A stretch of 64,000 nucleotides of DNA, taken from the NCBI GenBank assembly GCA_021432635.1, contig MU270065.1, positions 372,001 to 436,000 on the forward strand, given 5' to 3'. This document shows positions 21,156-34,000 of the stretch, in pieces; within the stretch, counting starts at the first letter, position 1; every line of letters starts with the position of its first letter. Position numbers and translations under genes: made by a program. This DNA comes from Thozetella sp. PMI_491 (Eukaryota; Ascomycota; Sordariomycetes; Chaetosphaeriales; Chaetosphaeriaceae). The notes beneath the pieces are model-generated. The model did not search any database and was not told the DNA's origin. It saw nothing but the letters and a program-made list of their open reading frames with translations.

Positions 21156-23537
21156 TCAGAGGCGAAGCCCGGGTTTCACGACGAGCCCGGCCTTGTCGTC
21201 GTTGATCTCGACTATCGCCGTGTCGCCTGTCTTGATTTCTCCCCGAATGATCTTGTCTGCGAGACCGTTTCCGATCTCAGTCGTGATTAGCCGGTTGAGC
21301 GGCCGGGCGCCGAACCTGGGATCATACCCTCGCTCGGCCAGCCACTGGCGCACATCGTCTGAGACGTTGAGCACGATGCGGCGGTCCTTCAGGCGGTCCT
21401 GTAGTTCCTTGAGGCGGATGTCCACAATCCCCCGGAGAGCGTCGAGCGCCAGCCGCTTGAAGATGATGAACGAATCGATGCGGTTGAGGAACTCGGGCGG
21501 ATAGTTGGCCGCAACCACGTCCATCACGGCCTTCCTGACCTTGGGGCTGACCTCACCTTCCGGCGTCTCTTCATACGGATGGATGGGGTCAGCCCCGACG
21601 AGAATATTGGCACCGAGATTGGACGTGAGCACGATTATGGTGTTCCGGAAGTCCACCTTGTGCCCCTGCGCGTCAGTGAGGTAGCCCTCGTCCAGGACTT
21701 GGAGCAGTAGCGCTGAGATATCGCGGTGCGCCTTCTCGAACTCGTCAAAGAGGAGGACAGCATACGGTTTGCGACGCACGGCCTCGGTGAGTTGGCCGGC
21801 GTCTTCGTAGCCCACGTATCCGGACGGGGCGCCGATCAGCCGCGAGATGGTGTGGGATTCTTGGAATTCCGACATGTCGAACCGCACCACCGCCGACTCG
21901 GTGGAGAACAAGAAGCCGGCCAGCTTCTTGCAGAGCTCCGTCTTTCCAACGCCTGTCGGTCCGAGGAAGAAAAATGAGGCTAGGGGGCGGTTCTCACCGC
22001 TCAGGCCAGCCCTCTGCATCCGTACTGCGTCGGCCACGGCCTTCAGAGCTTCGTCTTGGCCGCGGACCGACTCTCGAAGCGTGTCCTCCATCTTGATGAG
22101 CTTCTCGATGTTGCCGCTCGTCAACCTGGAGACGGGAATGCCGGTGATCCTGGACACGACGTTGGCGATATCGTCCGCAGTCACTGAGTCGTGGATGAGG
22201 GTGCCTTCGGCCGTGGTCTTCTCGCCCTCCTTGGGAAGCTTGGCCTCGAGGGAAGGAATCACGCCGAACCGCAGCTCCGAGGCTCGGCCGAAGTTGCCTT
22301 CTCTCTGGGCCTTGTCCAGCTCGACACGGGCCTTGTCCAGCTCCTCCTGCGTCTTCTTGATAGCATCAATCTCGGACCGCTCCTTCTCCCACTTCTCCGT
22401 GAGGACCTCCACCTCCTCTTGGAACTTCTTCAGGTCCGCCTCGAGCTTCTCGCGCCGCTCCACGCTAGCGATGTCCTTCTCCTTCCGAAGGCTCTCTAGC
22501 TCGATCTGGATCGTCATGATCTTTTGGTCAAGACGCATGATGTCCTCCGGTTTGCTCTCCTGCTGGAGTCTCAAAGAGCTTGCGGCCTCGTCCATCAAGT
22601 CGATCGCCTTGTCCGGCAGAAAACGATCGGTGATGTAGCGGTTAGAGTAGGTGGCCGCCGCGACTAAGGCGCCGTCTGTGATGCGGACGCCGTGGTGGAC
22701 CTCATACTTGTCCTTGATTCCGCGCAGGATGCTGATGGTGTCCTCCACCGTCGGCTCACTTACGAGGATGGGCTGGAAGCGGCGGGCGAGGGCTACGTCC
22801 TTCTCGATCAGCCGGTACTCGGCGAGCGTGGTGGCGCCACAGCACTGGAGCTCGCCCCGAGACAGAGCCGGTTTCAAGAGATTTGAGGCATCGATCGATC
22901 CCTCGGCCTTTCCCAGGCCGAGCAACGTGTGGAGCTCGTCGATGAAGAGAATGACCTCGCCGTTGGCTTCTTCCACCTCCTTCAGCACCTTCTTCAGCCT
23001 CTCCTCGAAGTCACCTCGAAACTTCGCGCCGGCAATGAGCGAGCCGAGGTCAAGACTGATGACTCGCTTGTTCTTGATGCTCTCCGGGACCTCGCCCTGC
23101 ACGATCCTCTGCGCAAGGCCCTCGAGAATGGCGGTCTTGCCGACTCCGGCGCTACCGATCAGCACGGGGTTGTTCTTCGTCCGTCGCGAGAGCACCTGTA
23201 TTGTTCGCTGAACCTCGGCATCACGCCCAATTATGGGATCAAGCTTTCCGGCTTTGGCTTTGGCAGTGAGGTCGATGCCGTACTGCTCGAGCGCTGGCTT
23301 CTCCTCTTCGCCACCCATGTTCATGCGGTGTGTGCCGCCAGGCGGATGTGGACGCCCATTGGCGTACGTTCGAACTGTTAAAGTCGTAGGAAGTCGTAGG
23401 GAAGAGGGTTCGATGTGAGGCCTGGTCACCGCCGCCCCTACTGAGCGTGTCAGTTGTCGGGATCGGCTGAGCGCACTCCTCGACGGACTCGCGACGGACC
23501 GCGAGGCCCGCGCAAGGAGCTGGAGTCTCGATTGCAT
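21156..23537 (-). CDS. hsp78: Mitochondrial Hsp78/ClpB disaggregase
   Basis: A single exon encoding 793 aa. Residues 1 to about 60 are Arg/Ser-rich without acidic residues, a typical mitochondrial presequence. The mature protein starts directly with [19 protein letters not shown] and lacks the ClpB/Hsp104 N domain, as Hsp78 does. NBD1 has Walker A GSAGVGKT (128-135) and Walker [10 protein letters not shown] long charged coiled-coil middle domain (about 330-440) separates it from NBD2, which has [19 protein letters not shown] and the sensor TSNLGA, then PEFLNRID. Hsp78 works with matrix Hsp70 to resolubilise aggregated proteins. Length and domain order are normal. It is divergent from the eEF1B gene. 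Confidence 0.96.
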   Translation of the reverse strand: MQSRLQLLARASRSVASPSRSALSRSRQLTRSVGAAVTRPHIEPSSLRLPTTLTVRTYANGRPHPPGGTHRMNMGGEEEKPALEQYGIDLTAKAKAGKLDPIIGRDAEVQRTIQVLSRRTKNNPVLIGSAGVGKTAILEGLAQRIVQGEVPESIKNKRVISLDLGSLIAGAKFRGDFEERLKKVLKEVEEANGEVILFIDELHTLLGLGKAEGSIDASNLLKPALSRGELQCCGATTLAEYRLIEKDVALARRFQPILVSEPTVEDTISILRGIKDKYEVHHGVRITDGALVAAATYSNRYITDRFLPDKAIDLMDEAASSLRLQQESKPEDIMRLDQKIMTIQIELESLRKEKDIASVERREKLEADLKKFQEEVEVLTEKWEKERSEIDAIKKTQEELDKARVELDKAQREGNFGRASELRFGVIPSLEAKLPKEGEKTTAEGTLIHDSVTADDIANVVSRITGIPVSRLTSGNIEKLIKMEDTLRESVRGQDEALKAVADAVRMQRAGLSGENRPLASFFFLGPTGVGKTELCKKLAGFLFSTESAVVRFDMSEFQESHTISRLIGAPSGYVGYEDAGQLTEAVRRKPYAVLLFDEFEKAHRDISALLLQVLDEGYLTDAQGHKVDFRNTIIVLTSNLGANILVGADPIHPYEETPEGEVSPKVRKAVMDVVAANYPPEFLNRIDSFIIFKRLALDALRGIVDIRLKELQDRLKDRRIVLNVSDDVRQWLAERGYDPRFGARPLNRLITTEIGNGLADKIIRGEIKTGDTAIVEINDDKAGLVVKPGLRL

Positions 23538-23929
23538 GGTGGTTGTTTCGTATGTTTAGCCAGTATGATCGATCATCGAGAGTAGATGTCTAGTTTAAGT
23601 CGCATTTTCCAGAGGTTGGAGGGTGAAGAGTTGCTACCACCTTGTGATATACAGCTTCGAAGATGAGCTCTCCAGTAGCTTCCAGTCGTTTCTGGCCTCG
23701 ACCTTTTATCTTATCGCTCGGTGAAGTGGGCCAGGACCCCCCCGAAGCACTTGGATGGTCTGTGCGTGGGTTTGACCACCCACTAATTAACCCCGCCCCG
23801 TGTTTTTTTTCTTCATTTCTTCATTTGAGATGTAGCATCTTCTCCCATTTTTTTCTTTGATACCCAAACTTCCTCCTCCCAACTTCTTCACCACCTACGT
23901 CTTTTCGCCATAATCGCGTAATTCACAAG
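23538..23929. promoter_or_regulatory. Shared divergent promoter, hsp78 / eEF1B-alpha
   Basis: The two start codons are 392 bp apart on opposite strands. The eEF1B side has a long pyrimidine-rich tract (about 23800-23895) just before the ATG, common for highly expressed fungal genes. TTC and GAA blocks occur around 23650-23690, but no unambiguous three-unit heat-shock element was found. Confidence 0.6.
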
Positions 23930-24912
23930 ATGGGTTTCCTCGACCTCTTGACCGATGCTGGTCTGGCCGTCCTGAACAGCTGGCTGACCACCCGCTCCTA
24001 CGTTACCGGGTATGTGACTCTTCTCCTTCTCGCCGCACGCCTTCATTGCCCTTCCCTTCCATGATGAAATAAATTGGTCCGTGTTGCCGAAGCGGACTAG
24101 ACACCCGCAGATGACGACGTAACAAGCACTCTGTGCACTTCTGATTTTTCCTTGCGCACTCCTTTGTGTTCCAAGAGCCACAGCCCCTCGGCGCTTTAGG
24201 CCCCTAGTACAGCTTTATGGAGCCTTGGGACTGACTCATTGATGGAATAGCTATGCCCCCTCGCAGGCTGATGTCGCCGTCTTCAAGGCGCTGAAGTCGG
24301 CCCCTGAAGCTGCCAAGTACCCCCACGCTGCGCGGTGGTACAAGCACATCGCCACCTTCGATGATGACTTCGCAACGCTCCCCGGCGACGCCTCCAAGCC
24401 GTACACCGTCTACGGCCCTGAGGTCGCTGAGGTCGCCATCAACCCCGCCAAGGCCCCAGCTGCTGAGGAGGATGACGATGTCGACCTTTTCGGCAGTGAC
24501 GACGAGGAGGAGGACGCCGAGGCCGTCAAGATCCGGGAGCAGCGCCTGGAGGAGTACCGCAAGAAGAAGGAGGGCAAGGTCAAGCCGGCTGCCAAGTCGC
24601 TAGTGACGCTCGATGTGAAGCCTTGGGGTATGCACCGCCCACGCCCTCCTCTGACCGAATTGTGCTGACCATAGCGCCATAGACGATGAGACAGACATGG
24701 TCGCCCTCGAGGCCGCGGTACGAGGCATCGAGAAGGACGGTCTCCTCTGGGGTGCTTCCAAGCTGGTGCCCGTCGGCTTCGGCATCAAGAAGCTCCAGAT
24801 CAACCTGGTCGTCGAGGACGAAAAGGTCTCGACCGACGAGCTCCAGGAGCAGATCCAGGAGTTCGAGGACTACGTCCAGTCCACTGACGTCATCGCCATG
24901 CAGAAGATTTAA
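23930..24912 (+). CDS. tef5: Translation elongation factor 1-beta (eEF1B-alpha)
   Basis: Three exons, 23930-24009, 24251-24627 and 24683-24912, give 228 aa, the usual size for fungal eEF1B-alpha. The first intron is long for this window (241 nt). The N-terminal part is a reduced GST-C-like helical module. It is followed by an acidic linker ([19 protein letters not shown]) with the family's DLFGSD motif. The C-terminal guanine-exchange domain ends in DVIAMQKI. The protein recharges eEF1A with GTP during translation. The start is the first ATG after a pyrimidine-rich leader, with sequence CAAGATG. All splice junctions keep the frame. Confidence 0.96.
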
Positions 24913-25378
24913 ACCTGTGGCGGTGGTGCGGCGGTGCGATGTCGGGATGGGTACGGTGTGACGACGGGTTTACGTTTTTATGATAGACCATGATGAAATT
25001 AGGGTACTCGTAATAGCCCTGGTAGGGGCTACGCCACTCACGAGGTGATCCTACGTAGTCTAGCACATTGCCGATGGCATAGACAAAAATAACAAAAATC
25101 AAGAACATAAGTGGCGCAACCTCGCTTCCATTTATTTTAATATGCGATGACTTTTATCTGCCTTCTTACGGCTTCGTCCAGGCTCTCTCGCGAGAGCTGG
25201 CGCTTTTCCCCGTCGTCCAGCCTGACCTCGCCGAAGTCTTGACCTAGAGAAAGATGTCCAGTTGATGGACCTGTTCGCCTAGCCGGTCTGTTATCATACA
25301 CCAACGGGAAAGGGTATCTCTAATGCACTCCTCCTGTCGATGCATCGTGCTCTATTTAGATGTCGCCACGGGGGAGGC
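24913..25378. other. Convergent 3' region
   Basis: This stretch lies between the stop codons of eEF1B-alpha (plus) and ATIC (minus). AT-rich parts near 24970-25010 and 25085-25145 could hold polyadenylation signals. No gene is seen. Confidence 0.5.
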
Positions 25379-27299
25379 TTAGTGGTGGAAGAGGCGGATG
25401 TTCTGCTCCACGAAGGTGATGCCCAGGAGCTCGGCCGTGTCGAAGACAGGCTGGTCGTTCTGGCTGCCCACCGGGGCGGCAATGTACTTGGCACCGGAGC
25501 GGCTGGCGCGGAAGACATTATCGATGAAGGGGAACTGGGAGTTGTTAGTGTACAGGCCTAGGCCATGCCGTCTCGAAAGGAGGAACTCACGAAAGCATCG
25601 CTCGAGACGGCGACATCAGTGAGCTTCTTGAGCCAAGCCTCGCGCTCCTCCTCGGTGAAGGGAGGGACGGGGACCTCGAAGAGGGCGTCGTACGCCTCCT
25701 TCTCGGCACCCTCCTTGGGAAGCTCGCCGCTGACCAGCAGGTCGATGGCATTGGACTTATCGGGACGCTTGGTCCCCTTCTTCCACTTGATCTCGAGGAT
25801 CTTGGGGTGGAAGCGGAGCCACCAGTTGTCGGCCTTGTCGCCGGCAAGTCGGGTGCAGTGAATGCGAGACTGCTGGCCAGCGCCGAGGCCGATGACCTGA
25901 CCCTTTACGGCGTAGCAGACCGAGTTGCTCTGGGTGTACTTGACGGCGATGGTGGCGACAGTAAGATCGCGCAGGGCGGTCTCTGGGAGCGCACCGGCGT
26001 CCTTCGGCGTAATGACGGTGCTGAAGGACTGGGGGGAGATGACGACGTCGTTGCGGTGCTGTGTAAGAGTCACACCGTAGACCGACTTGTTCTCCTGGGC
26101 GGGAGGCTCGAAGTCGGGGTCCATCTGGAGCACCAGGTAGCGACCAGCCTTCTTCTTCTTGAGGATCGCCAGGGCTGCCTCCTCGTAGCCGGGAGCAATA
26201 ACGCCATCGGAGACCTCCTTCGAGATGATGGAGGCAGTGGGCACGTCGACGATGTCGGAGAGGGCGATCATGTCGCCGAAGCTGCTCATGCGGTCGGCGC
26301 CGCGGGCGCGAGCATAAGCCTGGGCTAAGGGAGAGCTATCGAGGCCCTCAATGCCCTCCACCATGTACACCTTCTTCTCGTCCTCGGTCAGGGGGAGGCC
26401 GATAGCGGCTCCGGCGGGCGACACATGCTTGAAGCTGGCAGCCGCGGCCTTGCCTAGGGCCTTCTTGAGCTCCTTCACAAGAGCCCAGCTGTTGAGGGCG
26501 TCGAGGAGGTTGATGTAGCCCGGGGCGCCACTAAGCACCTTGAAGGGCAGGTTGCCTTCCTTGACGTAGGCCGCGGCGGGCTTCTGGTGAGGGTTGGCTC
26601 CATATCGGAGAGCGGTGTACTTCTGGCCGTCGCCGGCGTACTGCTTGCGGAAGAAGTCGGAGATGGCCTCGTCGTAGTCTGCCGTGTGATCGAACGCCTT
26701 GAGGGCATACAGCTGGCGGCTGGACTCCTGGATCTCGCCGGTGGCTAGCTCCTCCAGGAACTTGGGGTAGTCGTTGGGGTCGCTGAGGATGGTGACACGG
26801 GAGTGGTTCTTGGCGGCGGCGCGGATCAGGGTGACGCCGCCGATGTCGATCTCCTCGACGGCCTCGGGGACCGTGACGTTGATCTTGGCAACGGTGTCCT
26901 TGAAGGGGTAAAGGTTGCAGATCACATAGTCGACCTTGGAGATGTTCTGCTCCGCAAGGTCCTTCTCATCGGAGGCTAGGTTGCGGGCGAGTATGCCGGC
27001 GTGGACGGCGGGGTGCAGGGTCTTGACGCGACCAGCAAGCATCTCGGGGGCCTTCGTGATGGCCGAGATATCCCTGTAGAAACGAGCGTCAACCTATGAT
27101 TCTCGAGCAGCTACAGATGGCTTCTCTATAGATGATAGATGCCCCGCCCAACTTACTCAACCGCGAAGCCAGACTCGCGTATCATGCGGGCAGTTCCGCC
27201 CGAGGCGAGGATGCGAACATTGTGCTGAATAAGGCCCTTAGCCAGGTCCAGAAGACCGGTTTTGTCGAAAACCGACACGATAGCAATTCGCTGGGCCAT
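25379..27299 (-). CDS. ade16/ade17: ATIC: AICAR transformylase / IMP cyclohydrolase
   Basis: Three exons, 27299-27157, 27073-25591 and 25534-25379, encode 593 aa, matching yeast Ade17 in size. The N-terminal IMP cyclohydrolase (MGS-like) domain starts [19 protein letters not shown] and includes ASGGTA and [17 protein letters not shown]. The C-terminal transformylase domain has the catalytic [11 protein letters not shown] stretch with the Lys-His pair. It ends in the family's conserved RLFHH, which is supplied only by the small last exon. The enzyme performs the last two steps of de novo IMP synthesis in the cytosol. The start is the ATG immediately before AQRIAIVSV. It is divergent from psf1. 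Confidence 0.97.
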
Positions 27300-27815
27300 T
27301 TTGGCCAGTGTGTGCTCTTTCTTAATAGGAACGAGAACGCGGGGCACAGGGCTGGACCGAGGTGTTAAATGTTTAGCAAAGAGATGCAATTGTCTGGGTT
27401 GAGGAGCCTTTGGCGACTGCCTGGCAAGCTGGTTGTTGGGGAGAAGTTCAAGGAGCTAGACTCGCCTCAAAAAATCGACTTAATGAGCACTCAGTAACTG
27501 GCAACAAATTCTCTCGCGATTGCCCCGGTCACCGCAGTCCTAGTGAAGCAAATATTTTGCCGCGGGGTCTAGCTCTGTGAATTTTTGACCCCTCCTTAAT
27601 CGGCGCGATAACCGATAACACCCGCGTGGTCCGTGCATTCTCTAGCTCCTTGAGTGGTGGGCAGCCATAGCCATTGACGCGGTCCCATAACGCGCCTCGA
27701 ACTTTCGCCTCAAGAATGCTGTCATATACCCTCGAGGTTTGACCCCGTTCCTTTCCACTGAACACCGCTATTGTGCCACCGTCTCCTGTCGAGGCCGCTG
27801 CAACGAACGTTCCCA
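27300..27815. promoter_or_regulatory. Shared divergent promoter, ATIC / psf1
   Basis: There are 516 bp between the two start codons. Three ACGCG cores, the centre of the MluI cell-cycle box bound by MBF, occur at 27623-27627 (complement), 27677-27681 and 27690-27694, which is 120-190 bp before the psf1 start. No perfect adenine-type TGACTC box was seen. Confidence 0.5.
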
Positions 27816-28604
27816 ATGTACGGAGACTTGGGCACGAAGCTGGTTTGTTGATGCTACCCCTCATTGGGCCAAGAGAAAGAAGCCGGCGCAAGGCCGAGGC
27901 TGACGCCCGTCACAGGTCCAGCAGGCCAAGCGGACGCAGAACCTCGCCCACCTGCCGCCGTACCAGACCGAGCTGGTTCGCGGCGTGACGAGGGAAGTCC
28001 GGGACTTGGACAAAGACGTGGCCAGGATCCTCGAGCCCTTTAATAACTCGTTCGACCCGTCAGCCGAGCAAGCCACGGCCTGCACGCTGCTGGTGAACCA
28101 CCTGTCGATGCGGAGGAACAAGCGGTGCCTCCTCGCCTACCACCGCACGCGCACAGACAAGCTGGAGGAGCTGGTCTGGAACGGCACAGATCTTCAGGAT
28201 CTCTCAGGTCAGCAGCAGGTAGGAGGAGCTGGAGGGGGAGTTGCGAGCAGCGACGGCGGGTCTAGCAGCCTCAGCCCGCAGGAGGAAGACTATGTGCGGC
28301 AGTACGGAGATCTCCTGGCCGCGTACAAAGGCCAATGGACCGACATCGACTTGACGGGCAGCCTGGAGCCACCTAAGGACCTCTTCATCGACGTGCGGGT
28401 CCTGAAGGACGCGGGGGAGATTCAGACCGAGTATGGGTAAGGGACAACACATACCCCGACGCCGGGTCCATCATCTGCACATGGGCTCGTGACTGACTCC
28501 CATTCTGCAGCGCCATCAATTTGAGCAAAAACAGCCAGTTCTACGTCCGGCAAGGCGACGTTGAGCGCCTGATCGCCCAGGGATATCTCCAACGGCTTAG
28601 CTAA
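27816..28604 (+). CDS. psf1: GINS complex subunit Psf1
   Basis: Three exons, 27816-27842, 27916-28436 and 28511-28604, give 213 aa. The first exon has only nine codons (MYGDLGTKL). Splicing to 27916 restores the Psf1 N-terminus, VQQAKRTQNLAHLPPYQ. The donor there is GTTTGT. The middle has LLVNHLSMRRNKRCLLAYHRTR. The C-terminus has FIDVRVLKDAGEIQTEYG followed by SQFYVR, both diagnostic for Psf1. GINS joins Cdc45 and Mcm2-7 to form the CMG replicative helicase. A Ser/Gly/Gln-rich loop at about 125-155 separates the helical A domain from the B domain. The call is secure. Confidence 0.95.
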
Positions 28605-31089
28605 ACAGATGGAGCAATGCATTTGCCCCCTCCACCCCGTCCGTCACCGCGCGCGGGCCGGATGGCTTCCCCGTCGGCTATTCCTCCTCTTGGACCCCCA
28701 ATATGCGTCTGCTGTTGGGCCTGTATAGATCGGGATCGCCTTCCCCACACCGCCGAGGTTGGATTGGTGTCTCCGAGTTGCCCGTCCAGGCATGCCGCAG
28801 GTTGGGGGTCAGGAGGGGGCGGCTGCGGTTTGTCATGGTGTTGACACAGGGCTTGTCATCACCCGGACTCCGTGCAAGAGCCGGGGGCGGGCCGGTGACG
28901 GAAGTTGACGGAATGTTACACCACAATGACGGAGTGAGGTGTCAGGCTGATGCGGGCTATGGGGAGCCAATATCGCAAGCCTATGCAATCCCGACCAACA
29001 ATCGAAGCATCTCGTTCGACTGGTGGGTAGGGACGGGCGGAAACATCGGGTCATAGGTGTGCAGTACGTACAGCGCCGGGCAGGGCAGGCTGGGCAGAGG
29101 CTGGGCAGGTATGTACGACGGGCAAGGCGGGCAGGGCAGGGGTCTGCAGAACGCACACAACGGGCCCCGCACCGGCTGCGGGAAGGCTTGCAGGTTGGGG
29201 ACGTAGCTACGCACCACATGGGCTGAAAAGCTGCTACTGTGGAGAGCGCCTGGAGCCTGTAGAACGCTGGGCCCAGAGAGGGGAACCTGAACCTTTGGCT
29301 CACATGCCTAATAAAAAATTTTCAGGGCTCGCGGGGCGCCGCGAGGACCGGAGCATATTGGAGGGTCGCAGCTGGGATGGTGTGGCTACCAGCCTAGAAG
29401 AGATCAAGAGGGGAAAATTAAAAAATAAAAAAATTGCGAATGTCAAAACGAAAAGGCCCGGTGGCCAACTATTCAAATGTGCCGTTGCATGCGGCGGGCA
29501 CCATCCCAGCCGGTCAAGCCCTGGGCTGCTCGATGTCGACAGACTGCCCCCATATTCCGCCAGGGAGAATAGACAAAGTCGTCTCTCAGCCCTACTGTCT
29601 ATACGTTATGGCGTGCTCCCCCGCGCAGCCGTCACCTTCCGATGTTCTCTGCGAAGGGGTCCAGTACGAAGAGGGCTGCGTCCCTTATGGCTCTGGAAGC
29701 CGCTTCTGTGTCGCCCACCCCTGCAATGTGCCTAGGCGCTATGCGGTCGCTCCTTTAGCGGCTGAGGTAGACCGAGCCCCCCTCTCGCCCATCTCCCGCT
29801 CCAAGACCGCTTGTGCAACCCGTGTGTGCCGCACGGCCGACGACTCGCTCGCTGGGGGCTGGCCCCAGACTCGGTGCTTTCAGGGTGTATGTATACAATA
29901 CAAACCCACCCCCTGTATGTTTTTGTTAGCTCGGTACGAGGCAGAGGCGCCAGAATTAAGGGCTTGAAAGCCAGTAAACGGCCCGTTCGCTTCGTTGCTG
30001 ACCCCTTTGGCTCGCTCCTGGTCCTGTATGCGCTCTGTATCTTCTCGTATGACCTATAGGCAATAGTAAATGCGAGGCAGTGGCTTCGCAATTCACTTGC
30101 TAACAAAGATTGTTAATAAATAAACAGGCGCTGTATTGCGTCTTGCAGCAGGCACGGCTAGGCACCGGAGCTTGCTGGCTTGGTAGGTGTTGCCCCAAGA
30201 TGCAGTCCCAACTCGCACTGGGTGTGCCGGATTGCATGCATGATGCATATAGCAACCTGGTCTGGTTGGCTTGCGCCCGAGCGAATCTGCGAACCTCTCT
30301 TCTGCCTCTGGGGACCTTTTGGGACTGATGTGCTCGCCGTGGCTCCCACTCTGCCGATGCAGCTCGAGGGGCTCCACCGGGCATGCAGGCCCCGTCTTCG
30401 GTCCCGGCTGCTTCGATCATGGGCTCATCATCGCCTCCCATCCTGTTTCTTGCTTGTTTCTCGTTGCCTCGTCTCCTACTTCCTCTCGACGGCGTGGGAG
30501 GACGGCGACGAGGAGGAGGAGGAGCATTGGCGCGGTAGTAGCTCGCCGTGGAGTGCTATCAGGGCAGGGTCTAGTCTGGAAGGGGCGAGGTGCCGCCCTT
30601 CCCAAAAGAGTTAATCATGGCAGAATTTCACCCAGGATCTGGAGCGGCGGGGCTCTGTCTCCGGCTACCGAAGGCAAGAAAGCAAGTAGCTTCTAGAGCT
30701 AAAAATATGAGTGGGACTGGAATGAATATTGTTCGCCTTCGCCTTGAGCTTCGAATCTTTTTTCCTCACAAGCATTGAATACGATCCCTCCCCTCGCTGC
30801 TCTCCGCCGCTCACCCTATTGCTCCACAGGCCGCCCAATGGTGAAGTATTGCGCTCGCATCTGATCGGTGCCGCGCCAGCGAGTGCCCAATCGCGGCCAT
30901 TACAGCATCCACTCGCCAGAGCCCTTCTGCCATTCGCCCTCTAGGCTTCTCCTCCCGGTGCTGCATGGGCCGTGGAGTCGCCATGCTTTTGCCCTAGACC
31001 GGCCCTGCCCATCTGCCTGATACACGGCATCTGATATCTCGCTGTTACTAGTACCTGGGCCCTTGGGGACCCTTTCGTCCCCGGCCACC
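28605..31089. other. Intergenic, 2.5 kb, with one repeat element
   Basis: No supportable gene is present. Features seen are an AT-rich tract (29410-29440), the element at 29896-30138, and a C/T-rich leader just before the SulP gene. ORFs such as 29434-29967 run across the repeat and have no domain. Confidence 0.45.
29896..30138. repeat. MITE-like inverted-repeat element, copy B (best preserved)
   Basis: The core, 29922-30107, has perfect 9-bp inverted termini, TTTGTTAGC and GCTAACAAA. Outside them a second, looser inverted pair is visible: CAATACA on the left and TGTATTG on the right, each followed inward by a CCTGT/ACAGG block. The interior matches copy A over most of its length, including TTGAAAGCCAG, GGCAGTGGCTT and ACCTATAGGCAAT. 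Copy B carries about 20 extra bases. No coding capacity is seen. Confidence 0.65.
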
Positions 31090-34000
31090 ATGTCTTCTCC
31101 CTTCTCATCCTGGGGCAAGAGGAGGACTCTGTCTCTCACCTCCCAAACCCACCCCCAAGACAGCGAAGAGCGTTCTCCCTCTCCAGCGTCTGGCCAGGCT
31201 GCCACTACACCTCTGAGCCCCCCTCGCAGCACCGTAGCCCAGGGCAGTAGTGATGCCAAGCTCCTGTCCTCCTCATTCAACTCTCCTTCCCAGCGGGCCC
31301 CCATACGGTCCTTCATCCATGGCTCTCAGCGAGACGTCCTAGGTAACCCGATCTCCTTTCCCCATTGGACAATCCTCCCCTCCCCTTCCCTCCCCTTCCT
31401 AAATACAGGGCTTGACTGACCCAGGCGCCGCGCAGCCCCCGTCAACAGCGCACAGTCTGCCCAGTCCGTACGCGAGGACACGGCAGAGCTCGCAAGTTAC
31501 TTTCTGTCGGACAAGAAGAAGGCACCCAGTCCGGCCTTCTTCGCACGAAATAGATCCCACTCGTTCACGAACCTCGTGCGAGAGGCCTCGGCGTCGGATG
31601 CTGAGCAGGACGACGTAGAAGTCCCCGGCTCGAGAGCGTCCGAGACCATCTTAGAAGTCTCGGAGCCGCCCTCTCCAGAGGAGCGCGACGAGGAACTAGA
31701 GGTACCTGCAGAGGGACCCTCAATCATCGCGAGTATGTTGAGGAGATCTCCTGTCGAGAGCAGGTACACTCCTGAAGACGACCTTGTCCAAGATGGTGCC
31801 ATTGAGTTTGACACGGACGACGAAGAAGAACTGGACAAGACGCTGGCGCACCCTCCGCGTCCGCTGTCCGCGCACCGTGATCATGTCGAAGACCAGACAG
31901 AATACACTCCCTTGCTGCCGACCATGTCTCGGGAGAGCCGGCGGAGCTACGGCACGAAATCTAACGGGAGAGACGATGTCGACCCGGAGAGCCTGAAGGT
32001 CCTAGACCGGCGCCGGTGGTTCACACACCTCTCGAGCCGCGCCGACCAAGCGCGAGGAAACGTCTCGGGGCTCGTCAAGGTGGTAAGGGACCCCCAGGCT
32101 TGGGACCGTCAGGCCCTTTGGCAGAGCCTTGTTGTAGCCCCGATTACCTGCTTGCCGGCCGTCATCGTTGGTTTGCTACTCAACATCCTCGACGCATTAT
32201 CCTACGGTAAGTCATTGCTACTAGCCTATATACTCAAAGACGTGGGGGCGTGGGGGGCCGTATACTGACTTGTCTCTAGGCATGATCCTCTTTCCGTTGG
32301 GAAGCCCTATTTTCGCGAATTTGGGATCGGCCGGAATATCCATATTCTATGTCAGCACGATCGTGTCGCAGCTGACGTTCTCTTGTGGGAGCATCTTCAA
32401 GGGGGGTGTCGGCTCGGAACTGGTGAGTAGAGCTCGCGCTCCTGAAAGACGACGCTTCTGCTCACGCCCGTCCAGATCGAGGTCGTCCCTTTCTTCCACA
32501 ACATGGCCGCCACCATTACCGACATGGTCGGAGCGGATAACCCAGACGCTGTCATCGCCACCACCATCACGTCGTACGCCCTGAGCTCGATGATGACGGG
32601 AGCCGTGTTTTGGCTCATGGGCAAGTTCAAGTTCGGCTACATCGTCGGCTTCATCCCACGCCATATCTTGATCGGCTGCATCGGCGGCGTGGGCTTCTTC
32701 TTGGTCGCCACAGGCTTCGAGGTCACAGCCCGGATGGACGGAAGTCTCGAGTACAACCTCGACACTCTGAAACGCCTCGCCTCAGCGGACACCATCCCGC
32801 TATGGCTCATTCCCTTCGTCCTCGCTGTCCTGCTCTTTTACGGGCAGACCAAGCTCACCTCCAAATTCTTCCTCCCCATGTTCATCTTAACCATCCCTCT
32901 CGTGTTCTACTTCTTCGTCTTTTCCTTGGATGCTCTCAACACGGACGCCCTGAGGGATCATGGCTGGATATTCGAAGGCCCGCCAAGCGGCGAACCCTGG
33001 TGGTATTTTTATACCCTCTACAGTGAGTCCCCTCTGGGTGCCGATAGAAAGCAGCGCTGACTGGGTACAGAATTCGACCAGGTGCACTGGGGTGCTGTCC
33101 TGCAGTGCGTACCAGCCATGATGGCGCTTACGTTCTTCGGTATCCTCCATGTGCCCATCAACGTGCCGGCCCTTGCCCTCAACACGGGCGAGGACCACGC
33201 TGATCTTGACCACGAGCTCAAGCTGCACGGCTACTCTAACTTCTTGTCGGGACTCGCCGGCAGCATCCAGAACTACCTGGTGTACGCCAACACGGTGTTT
33301 TTCATGCGCTCCGGAGGCAACAGTCGGCTGGCCGGAGTACTACTAGCCCTCTTGACGTTCGGTGTCATGGTGATCGGACCATCCATCGTGGGGTTCATCC
33401 CCGTCATGATGGTCGGGGTTCTCATCTTCGACCTCGGATTCGAGCTGCTGCTCGAATCTGTCTGGCAACCGAGGAAGAAGCTGAAGCCGCTTGAATACGT
33501 TACTGTCATTATTATCGTCCTGATCATGGGCATATACGATTTCGTGGTGGGCATCGGCGTGGGTATCATCCTAGCCTTCGCCTCCCTCATTTTCCAGACC
33601 TCCAGGGTCTCGGCCGTCCGAGCCACATATTCAGGAGACGTGGTCGGCTCCACGGTGCGGCGGAATCCCTCCCAGCACCACTACCTACAGCAGGTCGGCC
33701 GCCAGATCTACATCACGAAGCTGGCGGGCTACCTCTTCTTTGGCACAATCGTCAGCGTTGAGGAGAAGATCAGAGGTCTGATCTCGGATGATGCCTTTAA
33801 GCAGCGGCCCATCCGGTTCCTCATCCTAGACATGTGGCAGGTCACGGGGCTCGACTACTCGGCTGGACAGGCCTTCACGACCATAACCCGCCTCCTCCAC
33901 AACAAAGGCATCGACCTCGTACTGAGCGGGGTGGATGCCGAGTGCGCCGTGGGGCGGAACCTACGCGCCATGGGTCTGGGCGAGAACGGGACCGAGGTCG

